From Nocardia jejuensis NBRC 103114 (GTDB lineage Bacteria > Actinomycetota > Actinomycetes > Mycobacteriales > Mycobacteriaceae), in assembly GCF_001613145.1 (NCBI RefSeq), contig NZ_BDBU01000027.1:1-64000 (forward strand): DNA of 64,000 nucleotides, written 5' to 3'. Below the pieces are notes generated by a model. It was not told the origin of the DNA, ran no database searches, and was given only the letters and a program-made list of their open reading frames with translations. Both the position numbers and the translations under genes were made by a program. Shown one piece after another: positions 37,596 to 47,609 of the stretch; position 1 is the stretch's first letter, and each line of letters opens with the position of its first letter.

Positions 37596-39902
37596 GTGTC
37601 GGTGTATCTGTACCGGTGGGGACGATTCGCCTTTCGCCGGAAATGGATCGTCCTGCCCGTCTGGCTCGTCCTGTTCATGGTGCTCGGCGGTCTCGGGGCG
37701 AAACTTTCGGAGCCGATGAGCAATTCCTTCGAAATCCCGAACCTGCCGTCCGAGCGTGCCACCGAGATCCTGGACAAGCACTTTCCGGGCATGTCGCAGG
37801 GTTTCCAGTTCGATGCCGTCACCGGCACGTACGTCATCGCGGCCCCGGCCGGGCAGAAGCTCACCGATCCGAACAATCACACGGCCATTCAGGGCCTGAT
37901 CGGCAAGCTGGACGGGTTGGGCATCGTCGATCACGCCAAACCCCTCACCGATCCGATCGCGGCGGCCGAGGAGATGGGCTGCCTCACCGGTGACCGGCAG
38001 TCCGGCGCGTACATCTCCAAGTGCAGCGGTGCACCGCTGAACGTGCTGAACAAGACCGAGGCCGACACCGTCGCGGTGATCACGGTGCCGTTCACGCTGA
38101 AGGAATTCAGCGACGTCACCGCCGATGACCGCAAGGCCGCCTACGACATCGCCGACGACGCCCGCGCGGCCGGACTCACCGTCGAACTCGACGGCACCAT
38201 CGCCATGGAGCAGCAGCAACCCGGCGGCAAGTCGGAAATGATCGGTATGGCCTTCGCCTTCGTGGTCATGATCATCGCCTTCGGCGCGATCGTGGCGGCC
38301 TTCGTCCCGATCATCACCGCGATCGTCGGTCTCGGCGCGGCCATGTCGGTGATCATGCTCGGCACCTCGGTGCTCTCGATCCCGAGTTTCACCACCTTCC
38401 TGGCCTCGATGATCGGCATCGCGCTGTCCATCGACTACGCGCTGTTCATCGTCTCGCGGTACAAACACGAACTCGCGGTGCAGGATTCGCCGGAGGCGGC
38501 GGCGGGCACGGCGGTCGGCACGGCCGGTGCGGCGGTGGTGTTCGCCGGCGGCACCGTGATCATCGCGTTGGTCGGGCTCAGCATCGTCGGTATTCGCTTC
38601 CTGACCTTCATGGGTCTGGGCGGCGCGCTCGCGGCGGCGTTCGCGGTGCTCACCGCGATCACGCTGATGCCCGCACTGCTGGGCGCGTTCGGCCGCTTCC
38701 TGTTCACTCCGAAGCTGCCGCTCATCGCCCAGCGCGATCCCGAGGACGACACCCAGGTCACCAACGGCACCCGGGTCGCGCACTTCATCGGCAAGGCCCC
38801 GGCCCTGACGCTCGTGCTGAGCATCGTGGTGCTCGGGCTGTTCGCGCTGCCGGCCACGCATCTGCAACTGGGTCTGCCGGGCGAGGACTCCATGCCCAAG
38901 ACCATGACCATCCGCAAGGCCTACGATCTGCGCACCGCGGGCTTCGGCGAGGGCAGCAACGGCAAGCTCATGGTCGCCGCGGATCTGACGGACGTGCCGC
39001 AGGATCAGCGGACCGCCGCGGTGAACGCCCTGCGCGACAAGCTGACCGGCTACTCGGACATGGATTACGTGACCGAGCCGAAGATCAGCGAGGACGGCGC
39101 GGGCGCGCTGCTGGACGCGGTGCCCAAGTCCGGGCCCAACGATCAGAGCACCAAGGACCTGGTGCGCGAGGCCCGCGACGCGGAGGCCGGGCTGCACGAG
39201 CAGTACGGCATCGAATACGGCATCACCGGCACCACCGCCATCTACGCCGATGTCGACCACGCGCTGCTCAGCAAGATCGTGCCCTATCTGGCGATCGTCG
39301 CACTCGCGGCATTCCTGTTGCTGATCGCGGTGTTCCGCTCGGTGCTGGTGCCGCTGACCGCGGCCCTGGGCTTCCTGCTCTCCATGGCGGCCACCTTCGG
39401 CGCGACCGTGCTGATCTTCCAGGACGGCAAACTGGGGCTGATCGACGAACCCCGCCCGATCGTGAGCTTCCTGCCGATCATGTTGATCGGCTTGGTCTTC
39501 GGCCTCGCCATGGACTACCAGGTGTTCCTGGTGACCCGCATGCGTGAGGAGTACGTGCACGGTGCGTCACCGAGGGACGCGGTGATCAAGGGCTACCACC
39601 ACGGCGCGCGCGTGGTGACCTCGGCCGCGGTCATCATGATCTTCGTCTTCGGCTCGTTCCTCATGGAGTCCGATGCCACCGCCAAATCCATGGGCTTCGC
39701 GCTGGCGGCAGGCGTCTTCTTCGACGCCTTCCTGGTGCGCATGGTGCTGATCCCGTCCCTGCTCATCCTGATGGGCAAGTCGGCCTGGTGGATTCCGAAC
39801 TGGCTGAGCAAGATCGTGCCCGATATCGACGTGGAGGGCGCTCGTCTGGTGGAACTGCGCGAGCGGGACGCGGAGCGGGAAGAGAAGGTCTCGATCAGCT
39901 GA
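37596..39902 (+). CDS. MMPL-family RND transporter
   Basis: 768 aa with two repeats, each one N-terminal membrane helix, a periplasmic domain, then a bundle of about five helices. Motifs: WIVLPVWLVLFMVLGGLG near the N-terminus, ASMIGIALSIDYALFIVSRYKHEL and MLIGLVFGLAMDYQVFLVTRMREEY, the paired SIDYALF/AMDYQVF helices carrying proton-relay Asp-Tyr residues. It is shorter than mycolate-exporting MmpL3 and lacks a long C-terminal tail, so it resembles YdfJ-type members. GTG 37596 is preferred (AAGGGAG 6 nt upstream); ATG 37590 is only 1-2 nt from that site. Substrate unknown, probably a lipid or drug. Confidence 0.9.
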   Translation: MSVYLYRWGRFAFRRKWIVLPVWLVLFMVLGGLGAKLSEPMSNSFEIPNLPSERATEILDKHFPGMSQGFQFDAVTGTYVIAAPAGQKLTDPNNHTAIQGLIGKLDGLGIVDHAKPLTDPIAAAEEMGCLTGDRQSGAYISKCSGAPLNVLNKTEADTVAVITVPFTLKEFSDVTADDRKAAYDIADDARAAGLTVELDGTIAMEQQQPGGKSEMIGMAFAFVVMIIAFGAIVAAFVPIITAIVGLGAAMSVIMLGTSVLSIPSFTTFLASMIGIALSIDYALFIVSRYKHELAVQDSPEAAAGTAVGTAGAAVVFAGGTVIIALVGLSIVGIRFLTFMGLGGALAAAFAVLTAITLMPALLGAFGRFLFTPKLPLIAQRDPEDDTQVTNGTRVAHFIGKAPALTLVLSIVVLGLFALPATHLQLGLPGEDSMPKTMTIRKAYDLRTAGFGEGSNGKLMVAADLTDVPQDQRTAAVNALRDKLTGYSDMDYVTEPKISEDGAGALLDAVPKSGPNDQSTKDLVREARDAEAGLHEQYGIEYGITGTTAIYADVDHALLSKIVPYLAIVALAAFLLLIAVFRSVLVPLTAALGFLLSMAATFGATVLIFQDGKLGLIDEPRPIVSFLPIMLIGLVFGLAMDYQVFLVTRMREEYVHGASPRDAVIKGYHHGARVVTSAAVIMIFVFGSFLMESDATAKSMGFALAAGVFFDAFLVRMVLIPSLLILMGKSAWWIPNWLSKIVPDIDVEGARLVELRERDAEREEKVSIS

Positions 39903-39954
39903 TCTGCGGCTGTGGCTGACCGATGCGCCGCGACGGCCGTGCGATGATCTCGCG

Positions 39955-40926
39955 ATGAGATCTCGCTACCGGCAGCGGATGTTCGGCATGGTGACGGGGC
40001 TGCTCGTCGCCACGGCCGTTGCGGCGCCCGGGGTTTCGGCCGAATCGGCGGACGTGTCGATGCGCGACGTGACCCTGACCGTGGACGGGGAGACCGCCAC
40101 CGGCCGCGTCTACGAGCCGCAGGCCGGGGCCCGCGATCTCATCGTCGCCGTGCACGGGCACGCCGGAAGCGCGGCGGACTTCGAGGGCTATATGAAGTCG
40201 ATCGTTCGCGACACCGGCGCGGCCCTGCTCACCATGGATCAGCGGTCGGCCGGCGGCACCTGGCGGACCGGCGAGTGGAACGTGTGGGCGGGCTGGCGCG
40301 ACACCGTCGCGGCCACCCGGTGGTATCGCGGCGACCATCCCGGCCTGGGCCGCACCGTGCTGTGGGGTTGGAGTCAGGGCGGTGTCACCAGCGGCCTGGC
40401 GGCGGCGTACGCCCCACCCGGCACCTACGACTACTGGGTCGACACCTTCGGGCACGCGGGCGACGTCACCGCCTGGCTGGAAGCCGATCTGGCCGGACCG
40501 GGCCTGCGCCCCGAGATCGAACGCGATGCCGGCGGCTGCTCCCCGCTCACCTGCCCGCAGTCCTACCTCGATCGCTCACCGGCGTTGCTGGCCAACCGAA
40601 TCGACGTCCGCCGAGCGATCCTCGTGCACGGCACCGGCGACCCCCTGGTGCCCTACGCGCAATCGCTGGAAATGCGCGCGGCCCTCACCGCCGCCGGAAA
40701 ACCCGTCTCGATGTACACCATCGCCAGCGGCCGAGACATCGACGGCACCATCGCCCCCGGCAGCCACGGCCTCGGCCCGGTCTTCTACGAATCGGGTTGC
40801 GTGGTGGAGCGTCTCCTGCTGAACACCGAGCCGATCACCCCCGGCGACCACGACTACCTGGTGGACATCGCCCGCGGCGTGAACACCGCACCACCCGCCC
40901 CACCGAACGCCAAATGCGCCGCCTGA
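39955..40926 (+). CDS. Secreted alpha/beta hydrolase (esterase/depolymerase-like)
   Basis: 323 aa with a Sec signal peptide (basic start, hydrophobic MVTGLLVATAVAAPGVSA, cleavage about residue 29). The hydrolase core has oxyanion-side VAVHGHAG, nucleophile elbow GWSQGG, acid in HGTGDPLVPY and a probable catalytic His in SHGLG. Cysteine pairs (GGCSPLTC, ESGC, NAKC) fit an exported, disulfide-bonded protein. It resembles LpqC/PHB-depolymerase-type esterases in layout, without a lipobox. ATG 39955; GATGAT 6 nt upstream could be a leaderless -10. It follows the MMPL gene by 52 bp and might be co-transcribed. Confidence 0.82.
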   Translation: MRSRYRQRMFGMVTGLLVATAVAAPGVSAESADVSMRDVTLTVDGETATGRVYEPQAGARDLIVAVHGHAGSAADFEGYMKSIVRDTGAALLTMDQRSAGGTWRTGEWNVWAGWRDTVAATRWYRGDHPGLGRTVLWGWSQGGVTSGLAAAYAPPGTYDYWVDTFGHAGDVTAWLEADLAGPGLRPEIERDAGGCSPLTCPQSYLDRSPALLANRIDVRRAILVHGTGDPLVPYAQSLEMRAALTAAGKPVSMYTIASGRDIDGTIAPGSHGLGPVFYESGCVVERLLLNTEPITPGDHDYLVDIARGVNTAPPAPPNAKCAA

Positions 40927-41183
40927 CTGCGTTTCCCGGCTCTGCCGACGGCGTCCCGGGTATCCGCGCCCGCCCGCGGTCGATCTTCGTGCTCTGCGCC
41001 AGGTGAATTCGTGCCGAGGAGCGGTTCCCGTCGGTACGGCCTTCACACAGGCGGCAGTGCCGATGCGCTCGGGCACCGGCGCGGACCGGGTCGCGGTGCC
41101 GGGCGGACGCGCTCTCGAATTCGTTCCGGGCCGCGCCGTCGGGCCCGAGGTGCCCGTGCGCGAGGGCACCGGCCCGATGCTCT

Positions 41184-43673
41184 CTAGTCCGCGCTGACCG
41201 CGTCCACGATGTCGAGCCGTGCGGCGCGCAGGGCGGGCGGGATGGAGCCCAGGAGGCTCAGACCCAGTGCGCCGAGGGTGAATACGAGCAGGAGCGGGCC
41301 GGGGCGGAAGGTGACGTCTATGCCCATCAGGTCGGCGGCCAGGATCGAGTAGAGGTACTGGTTGGTCAGGCCGAAGGCCACACCCAGCGCCGCGCCGATG
41401 ACGCCGATGGCGGCGGCCTCGGCCAGGACCATGCGCAGGGCGAAGCGGCGGCTGGAGCCGACGGCGCGCAGGATGCCGAGTTCGCGGCGGCGTTCCAGCA
41501 GCGCGAGGGTGAGGGTGTTGAGCAGGCCCATCGCGGCGATGACGGAGACGATGAACAGCATGATGCGGGACAGGACCAGGCCCTGCTCCATCGCTTGACT
41601 CACGCCGTCGAGGGCCCTCGCGCCGGAGTAGACGTGGAGCTCGGGAGGCACGACCTGTCCGATGGCGGAAAGCAATTCGTGTGGATCGGTCCCCGGGGCG
41701 GCGTCGATCTGCAGGGTGGTGGCCCCGGGGCGGGAGAACCACTCCCGCATCAGCGCCAGGCTGACGGCCGCGGTGCCGGTGAGCGCGGAGAAGTACGAGA
41801 CCGAGGCGAGCACCTTCGCGTGCTTCTCGCCGCTGGGCGTCTGCACGATCAGATCGTCGCCGGTCGAAACCCCCAGGGCCCGGGCGAGATCCCGGGACAG
41901 CACCACGCCCGCCCCCGCCTGCAACTCGCGTTCGATCTCCGGATCCAGCGATCGGGACATGGCGTAGTTGCTGCCGGGCTCCACGCCGTAGACGAGCGCC
42001 TTGGTGCCACCGAGGGTCGCGAAGGCCAACTGGCCCTGCGTCACTCGCGCCACCCCGGGCACGGCCGCGATCCGATCGGGCAGCGCGGCGGGCAGCAGCC
42101 CGGTCGGCACCATGTCCTCGGGGGTGGTGGTCACCCACACATCGGTGTCGGCGAGGCTGGCGAAACTCGCACGCGCGGAACGCACTCCATCGGCATTGGC
42201 GCCGGTGATGGTGATCGTCATGGCCACGGCGATGGTGACGGTCATGAGCGTGGCCCACACCCGGCGCGGGGCGCGGTCGATGTTCACCCCCGCCAGCACC
42301 CCCGCCGGACCGAAGCGGCGCGCGAGCAAGCCCGCCAGCCACACGATCGGCCCGGTGGCGGCGAAGCCGAGCGCGATCTCCGCGCAGAACGCCGAACCCA
42401 GTGCGACCGAAGCGAAAAGCCCCAGATGCGCACGCGCGATCACGACCGTCGCGACGACCAGAACCACCCCGAGCAGCGCGGCCGAGAGCCGCAGCCGGCG
42501 CGGCACCACATCGGCCTGCCCGGCTCCCACGGGAGCCAGCGCCTCCACCGGCGAGACCCGATACACCTGTCGCGCCGCCACCGCCGAGGCCGCCACATTG
42601 GTGAGCGTGGCCGCCGCCACCGCGGCCGGTACCGCGTACCAGGGCAGCAGGTACCGCAGCCGGACCTCGGTCAGCTGGGTGAACGCGCCCGGAAGCAGAC
42701 CGACCGCGTACCGCCCGGACACGATGCCCAGGAGCCCGCCGATCATCCCGCCGATCAGTCCGAAGGCCAGGGCTTCGGCGATGACGTCCCGCACGATGGT
42801 CTGCTTGCGCCCGCCGATGGCGCGCAGCATGGAGATCACCGGCCGCCGCCCCGCCAGCGCCATGCTCATCGTGTTGTAGATCAGGAACGCCGCCACCACG
42901 AAGGCGATGCCCGCGCCCATGCCTGCGATGAAGCGCAGCATGACTATGCCGTTGCCGGTCTGGGCGGCGCGGGCGCTCGGTTCGGCGACGAGTGCGCGTC
43001 CGGCCACCGCCGCGGTCACGGCCGAGTTCAACTGGGCCGCATCGATGTTCGGATCGGCCACGATCAGGATCGAATCGAGCTGTCCGAGACGCCCCGTGAT
43101 CCGCTGGGCCAGGGGCAGCGGCGCGATCAGATAGTGCCCGCCGTTGAGCCGCTCGAGATCCGCGCCGTGCAGCACGGCCGCGACCGTGACCTGATTCGAG
43201 CCCACCGGGATGACGTCACCCTTGTCGTGTCCGGCTGCGGGACCGGCCAATACGCCATCGGGCACGCTCAGCAGCGCGGCCATGTCCCGGCTCTGCACCG
43301 CGCCCTTCAGATCGCTGTCGAGGGCCGCGCTGGAGGCGTCCACGCCCAGCACCAGCAGCTGATCCGATTCCGGTCCGACCGCCGCCCGCAGCATCGGCAC
43401 GGCCGCCGCCACCCCGGGCACGGCCGCCACATCGGCGCGCACCGTCTGCGCGAATCCGGCATCGGTGACACCCGAAACCTCCAGTGCGGCATTGCCCGCC
43501 AGTCCGGAGGCCAACTGCTCGACCGAGCCCGTCAGCGATCCCGAGATCCCGATCACGGTCACCACGAAGGCGGCCGAGACGGCCATCACGAACACCGAGG
43601 CCGCCGTCCGCCCCCAGTGCGTGCTGAACTCGCGGAGATTGAACAACCGCAGACGATCGAGCAGCGCGATCAT
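41184..43673 (-). CDS. FtsX/MacB-type ABC transporter permease
   Basis: 829 aa. An N-terminal membrane helix (residues about 20-40), a MacB-like periplasmic domain (about 45-250), a first FtsX bundle with DLP-like FIAGMGAGIAFVVAAFLIYNTMSMAL, central helices, then a second periplasmic domain and the C-terminal FtsX bundle with MLFIVSVIAAMGLLNTLTLALLERRRELGILRAVGSS. This is the 10-helix lipoprotein/antimicrobial-export architecture. No ATPase gene adjoins it in this window, which is unusual as these usually pair with a LolD-like subunit. ATG 43673; divergent from the epimerase gene with only about 100 bp between. Confidence 0.9.
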   Translation of the reverse strand: MIALLDRLRLFNLREFSTHWGRTAASVFVMAVSAAFVVTVIGISGSLTGSVEQLASGLAGNAALEVSGVTDAGFAQTVRADVAAVPGVAAAVPMLRAAVGPESDQLLVLGVDASSAALDSDLKGAVQSRDMAALLSVPDGVLAGPAAGHDKGDVIPVGSNQVTVAAVLHGADLERLNGGHYLIAPLPLAQRITGRLGQLDSILIVADPNIDAAQLNSAVTAAVAGRALVAEPSARAAQTGNGIVMLRFIAGMGAGIAFVVAAFLIYNTMSMALAGRRPVISMLRAIGGRKQTIVRDVIAEALAFGLIGGMIGGLLGIVSGRYAVGLLPGAFTQLTEVRLRYLLPWYAVPAAVAAATLTNVAASAVAARQVYRVSPVEALAPVGAGQADVVPRRLRLSAALLGVVLVVATVVIARAHLGLFASVALGSAFCAEIALGFAATGPIVWLAGLLARRFGPAGVLAGVNIDRAPRRVWATLMTVTIAVAMTITITGANADGVRSARASFASLADTDVWVTTTPEDMVPTGLLPAALPDRIAAVPGVARVTQGQLAFATLGGTKALVYGVEPGSNYAMSRSLDPEIERELQAGAGVVLSRDLARALGVSTGDDLIVQTPSGEKHAKVLASVSYFSALTGTAAVSLALMREWFSRPGATTLQIDAAPGTDPHELLSAIGQVVPPELHVYSGARALDGVSQAMEQGLVLSRIMLFIVSVIAAMGLLNTLTLALLERRRELGILRAVGSSRRFALRMVLAEAAAIGVIGAALGVAFGLTNQYLYSILAADLMGIDVTFRPGPLLLVFTLGALGLSLLGSIPPALRAARLDIVDAVSAD

Positions 43674-43770
43674 GATCTCAGGCTAAGTGCCTGAGACAGA
43701 CCTGTCCACGAGGGTAGGGCCGGGCCGTACCCTCGAGGGAGGACACCATGGCGAGACGGGGAGTAGCGCA

Positions 43771-44715
43771 ATGAAAGTCGTCGTAGCGGGGGCATCGGGA
43801 GCGATCGGGCGGCCACTGGTCACGGCGTTGCGCCTGGCCGGGCATCAGGTCTACGCCATCACCCGGGGCGCGCGCGGGGCCGAACGGGTGCGGGCGCTGG
43901 GGGCCACCGCGCTGGTGGCGGATGTGATGAATCGCGGGGAGCTGGTGCGCGCCACCGAGACCCTGCGGGCCGACGCGGTCATCCACGAGCTCACCGCGTA
44001 CCGCAATTCCCCGCCGACCCACTACCGCAGCCCGGGTCTGCGCCGCACCAACGCGCTGCGCGCCAACGGCAGCAGCCATCTGGTCGAACTCGCCGAAAGA
44101 ATCGGGGCGACACGGTATCTCACCCAGTCGCTGGTCCTCGGCTACGGCGTGCGGGATCACGGCCCCGAGCCGCTCACCGAGCTCGACCCCTTCGGACGAC
44201 TGCGGGGCGATGACAACGATCCCGTCATCGCCGCCCTGTACTCGGCCGAATCGCAGGCCTGGCGCGCGGTCGGAGTGGACGGAATCGCGCTGCGCTACGG
44301 GCTGTTCTACGGTCCCGGCGCATCGGATCAGATGGTGCGCGCGATGAAACTGCGTCTGCTGCCGCTGCCGTCGGCCGCCACCGGGCACATCGGCTTCGTG
44401 CACATTCAGGACGCTGTGGCCGCGACCGTCGCCGCCCTCGAACACGGCCGGCCCGGCCAGGCCTACAACGTCGTCGACGATGAATCGGTCACCTGGGACA
44501 CCATGTTCGACGCCATGGCCGCGGCGACCGGTGCGCGCCGGCCGCTGCGAATCCCGGCGCGCCTGCTGCGCCTGGGCGCCCCGCTGGCGGCGGCGCAGAT
44601 GCTCGATATGTCCATGCGGGTCTCGAATGCGAAGGCCGGGGCCGAACTCGGCTGGAAGCCCGCGTTTCCGACCTACCGGGAGGGCGTGGCCACGCTGGCG
44701 AATCCACTGCGCTGA
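43771..44715 (+). CDS. NAD(P)-dependent epimerase/reductase (extended SDR)
   Basis: 314 aa. Rossmann glycine motif VVVAGASGAIGRPLV at the N-terminus (GxxGxxG). LTQSLVLGYG takes the place of the catalytic-Ser region; the usual YxxxK is not clear (ALYSAESQAWR is the nearest), so it may be an atypical or divergent SDR. C-terminal region GHIGFVHIQDAVAATVAAL and GQAYNVVDDESVTWDTMF is typical of NAD-dependent epimerases. Substrate unknown. ATG 43771 with GGGGAG upstream. Followed in the same direction by the NAT gene, 136 bp away. Confidence 0.82.
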   Translation: MKVVVAGASGAIGRPLVTALRLAGHQVYAITRGARGAERVRALGATALVADVMNRGELVRATETLRADAVIHELTAYRNSPPTHYRSPGLRRTNALRANGSSHLVELAERIGATRYLTQSLVLGYGVRDHGPEPLTELDPFGRLRGDDNDPVIAALYSAESQAWRAVGVDGIALRYGLFYGPGASDQMVRAMKLRLLPLPSAATGHIGFVHIQDAVAATVAALEHGRPGQAYNVVDDESVTWDTMFDAMAAATGARRPLRIPARLLRLGAPLAAAQMLDMSMRVSNAKAGAELGWKPAFPTYREGVATLANPLR

Positions 44716-44851
44716 GAAGGTCGCGCACGGGGACGGAGGTGTGCCGCGCGGTGTGTCGCCACGCCTGGTGCCGCCTCGCGGAACAGGATCGGTTCGAGCG
44801 TGGTTGCTCGAACGGACACCACGCGACCGTGAGAGCGACCGAGAGGCAGCG

Positions 44852-45718
44852 ATGAGCACACCGGCGGACCCGTCCTACCTTTGGAACGGCGCGGATCTGG
44901 ACCTGGACGCGTATCTGAACCGGATCGGATTCTCCGGCAAGCGCACGCCCACCCTGGCCACCCTGCGTGCGCTCGTGCAGGCGCACACCACGACCGTTCC
45001 GTTCGAGAATCTCGAGATCATCCTGGGTCGCGGTGTCCCGCTCGACGTGCACGCCCTGCAGGACAAGATGATCCGTCGCCGGCGCGGCGGCTACTGCTAC
45101 GAGAACGTGGGCCTGTTCGCGGCGGCGCTCGAGCGCATCGGGTTCGAGTTCACCGGACTGTCCGGCCGGGTCACCATGGGCGCGGCGGGACTGCGTCCGC
45201 CCACGCACGCGCTGCTGCTGGTGAGTCCGGCCGACGACGAGCGTCGCTGGTTGGTGGATGTCGGATTCGGTTCGGGCCCGCTCGAACCCGTCGAGTTGAC
45301 CGGGGATCGCGGCGAATTCGAGCTCGGCGCATGGCGTTACCGGCTCGAGCGCGGCGCCGGCGCACTCGGCAGCGAATTGTGGACGCTGTACCAGTTCGGC
45401 CGGGACGGCTGGATCGATCGGCACACCTTCACGCTGAACCCGCAATACCGCATCGATTACGCGGTCGGAAACCATTTCGTCTCGACCTCGCCGCGTTCCC
45501 CGTTCACCATGCGGCCCTTCGTGCAGCGGTTCCTGCCGCACGTGCATCACCAGATCGACGGGACCACGTGGACCTTCACCTATCCGGACGGCACCGGCGA
45601 GGTGCGCGAGTTGGAGGCGGCCGAACTGCCGAAGGTGCTCGCGGAGGTGTTCGACATCGAACTCGACGAGGCCGACGCGGCGCGGCTGGCGCGAGCGGAG
45701 TGGGTGAACCACGAGTAG
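44852..45718 (+). CDS. nat: Arylamine N-acetyltransferase
   Basis: Transfers acetyl from acetyl-CoA to arylamines, hydrazines or, in mycobacteria, possibly endogenous lipid-pathway substrates. 288 aa. The complete Cys-His-Asp triad is visible: Cys82 in RRGGYCYENV, His119 in PPTHALLL, Asp136 in RWLVDVGFG. VPFENLEIILGR near residue 50 and NPQYRIDYAVGNHFVSTSP near 200 are family signatures. ATG 44852 with GAGAGGCAG upstream. Cytoplasmic. Not linked to the hsa cholesterol cluster that adjoins nat in M. tuberculosis. Confidence 0.93.
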   Translation: MSTPADPSYLWNGADLDLDAYLNRIGFSGKRTPTLATLRALVQAHTTTVPFENLEIILGRGVPLDVHALQDKMIRRRRGGYCYENVGLFAAALERIGFEFTGLSGRVTMGAAGLRPPTHALLLVSPADDERRWLVDVGFGSGPLEPVELTGDRGEFELGAWRYRLERGAGALGSELWTLYQFGRDGWIDRHTFTLNPQYRIDYAVGNHFVSTSPRSPFTMRPFVQRFLPHVHHQIDGTTWTFTYPDGTGEVRELEAAELPKVLAEVFDIELDEADAARLARAEWVNHE

Positions 45719-45919
45719 ATCGCGACACGCGGCGATCAAGATCGTGACGTGGCGGTTACCACCTTTAAAGGGACTGCCCAGTACGTGTCACGTCATCTAG
45801 TGCCTCTGAGCTGCGAATATAGGTGACGCCGCACACGCTGGACGGGTGATTGCGGCGTAGGTCTCACCGAGATCTCGCTGATATCTCACGCTGACGTCGG
45901 CGTGATGCCCGGCGACCGC

Positions 45920-45925
45920 TACACT
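45920..45925 (+). promoter_or_regulatory. Possible -10 of the Ser/Thr kinase gene
   Basis: TACACT lies 1 nt before ATG 45927. If it is the -10, transcription starts near 45932, inside the frame, and the real start codon must be further downstream. Confidence 0.4.
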
Positions 45926-45926
45926 C

Positions 45927-47594
45927 ATGCGGGGAAACACGCGGGCAACCGCCTCGTCACAGTCGTCTCGAAAAGAACTTCGGAGTACCGCCATCGAAAC
46001 CGGCCAAGTGATCGCAGGGCATTACCGCCTGGTCGAACGGATTGGTAGCGGCGGCACAGGTGTCGTCTGGCGTGCCGTCGACGAGCGGCTGGAACGTTCG
46101 GTTGCGGTCAAGCAGATCATCACGCAGCCGAGCCTGTCGCAGGCCGACAAGGATGTGGTGCGTCAGCGCGCCGCGCGAGAAGCGCGGAACGCGGCGCGAT
46201 TCCAGCATCCCAATGCCATCGTTGTATTCGACATCACCGAGCACGAGGGTGACCCGTGCCTCGTCATGGAATACCTTCCGTCCCAAAGCCTGGCGGTGGT
46301 GCTGTCCGCTCAGGGCACGTTGCCGCTGCCCCAGGTCGCGCGGATCGGTGAGCAGGTCGCCTCGGCGCTGATCGCCGCGCATCGCGTGAGCATCGTGCAC
46401 CGGGACGTCAAGCCCGGCAACATCCTGCTCGGCGACAACGGCGCCGTGAAGATCACCGACTTCGGCATCTCCAAGGCCAAGGGCGACGTGACCCTCACCG
46501 CCACCGGGCTCATCTCCGGCACCGCCGCCTACCTCGCCCCCGAGGTGGCACGCGGCGCCGAGCCGAGCCCCGCCGCCGACGTCTTCGCGCTGGGCGCGAC
46601 CCTGTTCCACGCGCTGGAGGGCGAACCGCCCTACGGCACCAACCCCAATCCGCTCGCGCTGCTCTACGCCGCGGCGAACGGTCAGATCAGCGAGCCGCGC
46701 AATGCCGGTCCGCTGAGCGACCTGCTGCTGTCGCTGCTCAGCTTCGAGCCCGAAGACCGGCCGAGCATGCACGAGGTGCGCGACCGGATGGCGGAGTTCG
46801 CCGAGGTCGGACCCGACGCCGAAGCCACCCGGGTGATGGCCTCGCGCCGTTCGGGCGGTCCGTCGAACCGGCAGCCCGAAAAGCCCTCGGCCCCGCGGTC
46901 CGCACCGCGTCAGGCTCGATCGCAGAACGCCGACATCCCGACCGGTGCGATGAGCGCGGCGGCCCTGCTCGAGACGCCGCCCCCGCGGCGGCCCGCGCCC
47001 GGCGGCCCACCCACCCGCTCCACCCCGGCGCCGAATCTGGACTACGACGACGTTCCGGCCTCGGGATCGAAGACCAAGATCATCGTTTCCGCCGCAGTCG
47101 CGGCGGTCGTGGTGGCGGGCGGTGTCGCCTTCGGCGTGCTGAGCTCCTCGGGCTCGGACAGCGCGGGCGGCGAAACCGGTGGCACCTCGTCGAATTCGAC
47201 CCAGGCCGCTCCGAACACCACCAAGGGCAATACCCCGGCGCTCGGCCAGACCAAGAGCGCCAGCCAGGTGTCGGTGGGCACCGGTGCGGACACGGTCGAC
47301 AAGTTCTTCGACAACCTCGTCAACATGAGCTTCAGCGACGCCTGGAATCACCTGACCCCGGCCGCGCAGAAGGTCTACGGCAGCCAGTCGGCCTTCCAGA
47401 CCTACTGGACCAGCAACCGCGTCACCCGCTACTCCGCAATCTCCGGAGCCCGCGGCAACGACAGCGACAATTCCGATGGCTCGGTGGACATCTCACTGGC
47501 CAGCGTCACCTATGGCGACAAGTCCAAGTCCATGACCCTGCGGGTGATCGACGGCGGCAACGGAAACATGCTGATCGACAGCAACACCCAGTAA
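45927..47594 (+). CDS. Receptor-like Ser/Thr protein kinase (PknB family)
   Basis: About 530-555 aa. Kinase domain (about residues 30-285): glycine loop RIGSGGTGVVW, Lys in SVAVKQI, HRDVKPGNILL, DFGISKAKG, and APEVARG. Then a Pro/Ser/Thr-rich juxtamembrane stretch, one membrane helix (KIIVSAAVAAVVVAGGVAFGVL, about 387-408) and an extracellular domain ending MLIDSNTQ, with Ser/Thr/Asn-rich linker. There are no PASTA repeats, so the ligand differs from that of PknB proper. Start is uncertain: the family N-terminus TGQVIAGHYRLVERIG begins around 45993, where an ATC codon has GGAG 7 nt before it; the next in-frame GTG is 46008, and ATG 45927 may be untranscribed. A hairpin follows the stop. Confidence 0.88.
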   Translation: MRGNTRATASSQSSRKELRSTAIETGQVIAGHYRLVERIGSGGTGVVWRAVDERLERSVAVKQIITQPSLSQADKDVVRQRAAREARNAARFQHPNAIVVFDITEHEGDPCLVMEYLPSQSLAVVLSAQGTLPLPQVARIGEQVASALIAAHRVSIVHRDVKPGNILLGDNGAVKITDFGISKAKGDVTLTATGLISGTAAYLAPEVARGAEPSPAADVFALGATLFHALEGEPPYGTNPNPLALLYAAANGQISEPRNAGPLSDLLLSLLSFEPEDRPSMHEVRDRMAEFAEVGPDAEATRVMASRRSGGPSNRQPEKPSAPRSAPRQARSQNADIPTGAMSAAALLETPPPRRPAPGGPPTRSTPAPNLDYDDVPASGSKTKIIVSAAVAAVVVAGGVAFGVLSSSGSDSAGGETGGTSSNSTQAAPNTTKGNTPALGQTKSASQVSVGTGADTVDKFFDNLVNMSFSDAWNHLTPAAQKVYGSQSAFQTYWTSNRVTRYSAISGARGNDSDNSDGSVDISLASVTYGDKSKSMTLRVIDGGNGNMLIDSNTQ

Positions 47595-47609
47595 TCGCGA
47601 CGCCGCGAC

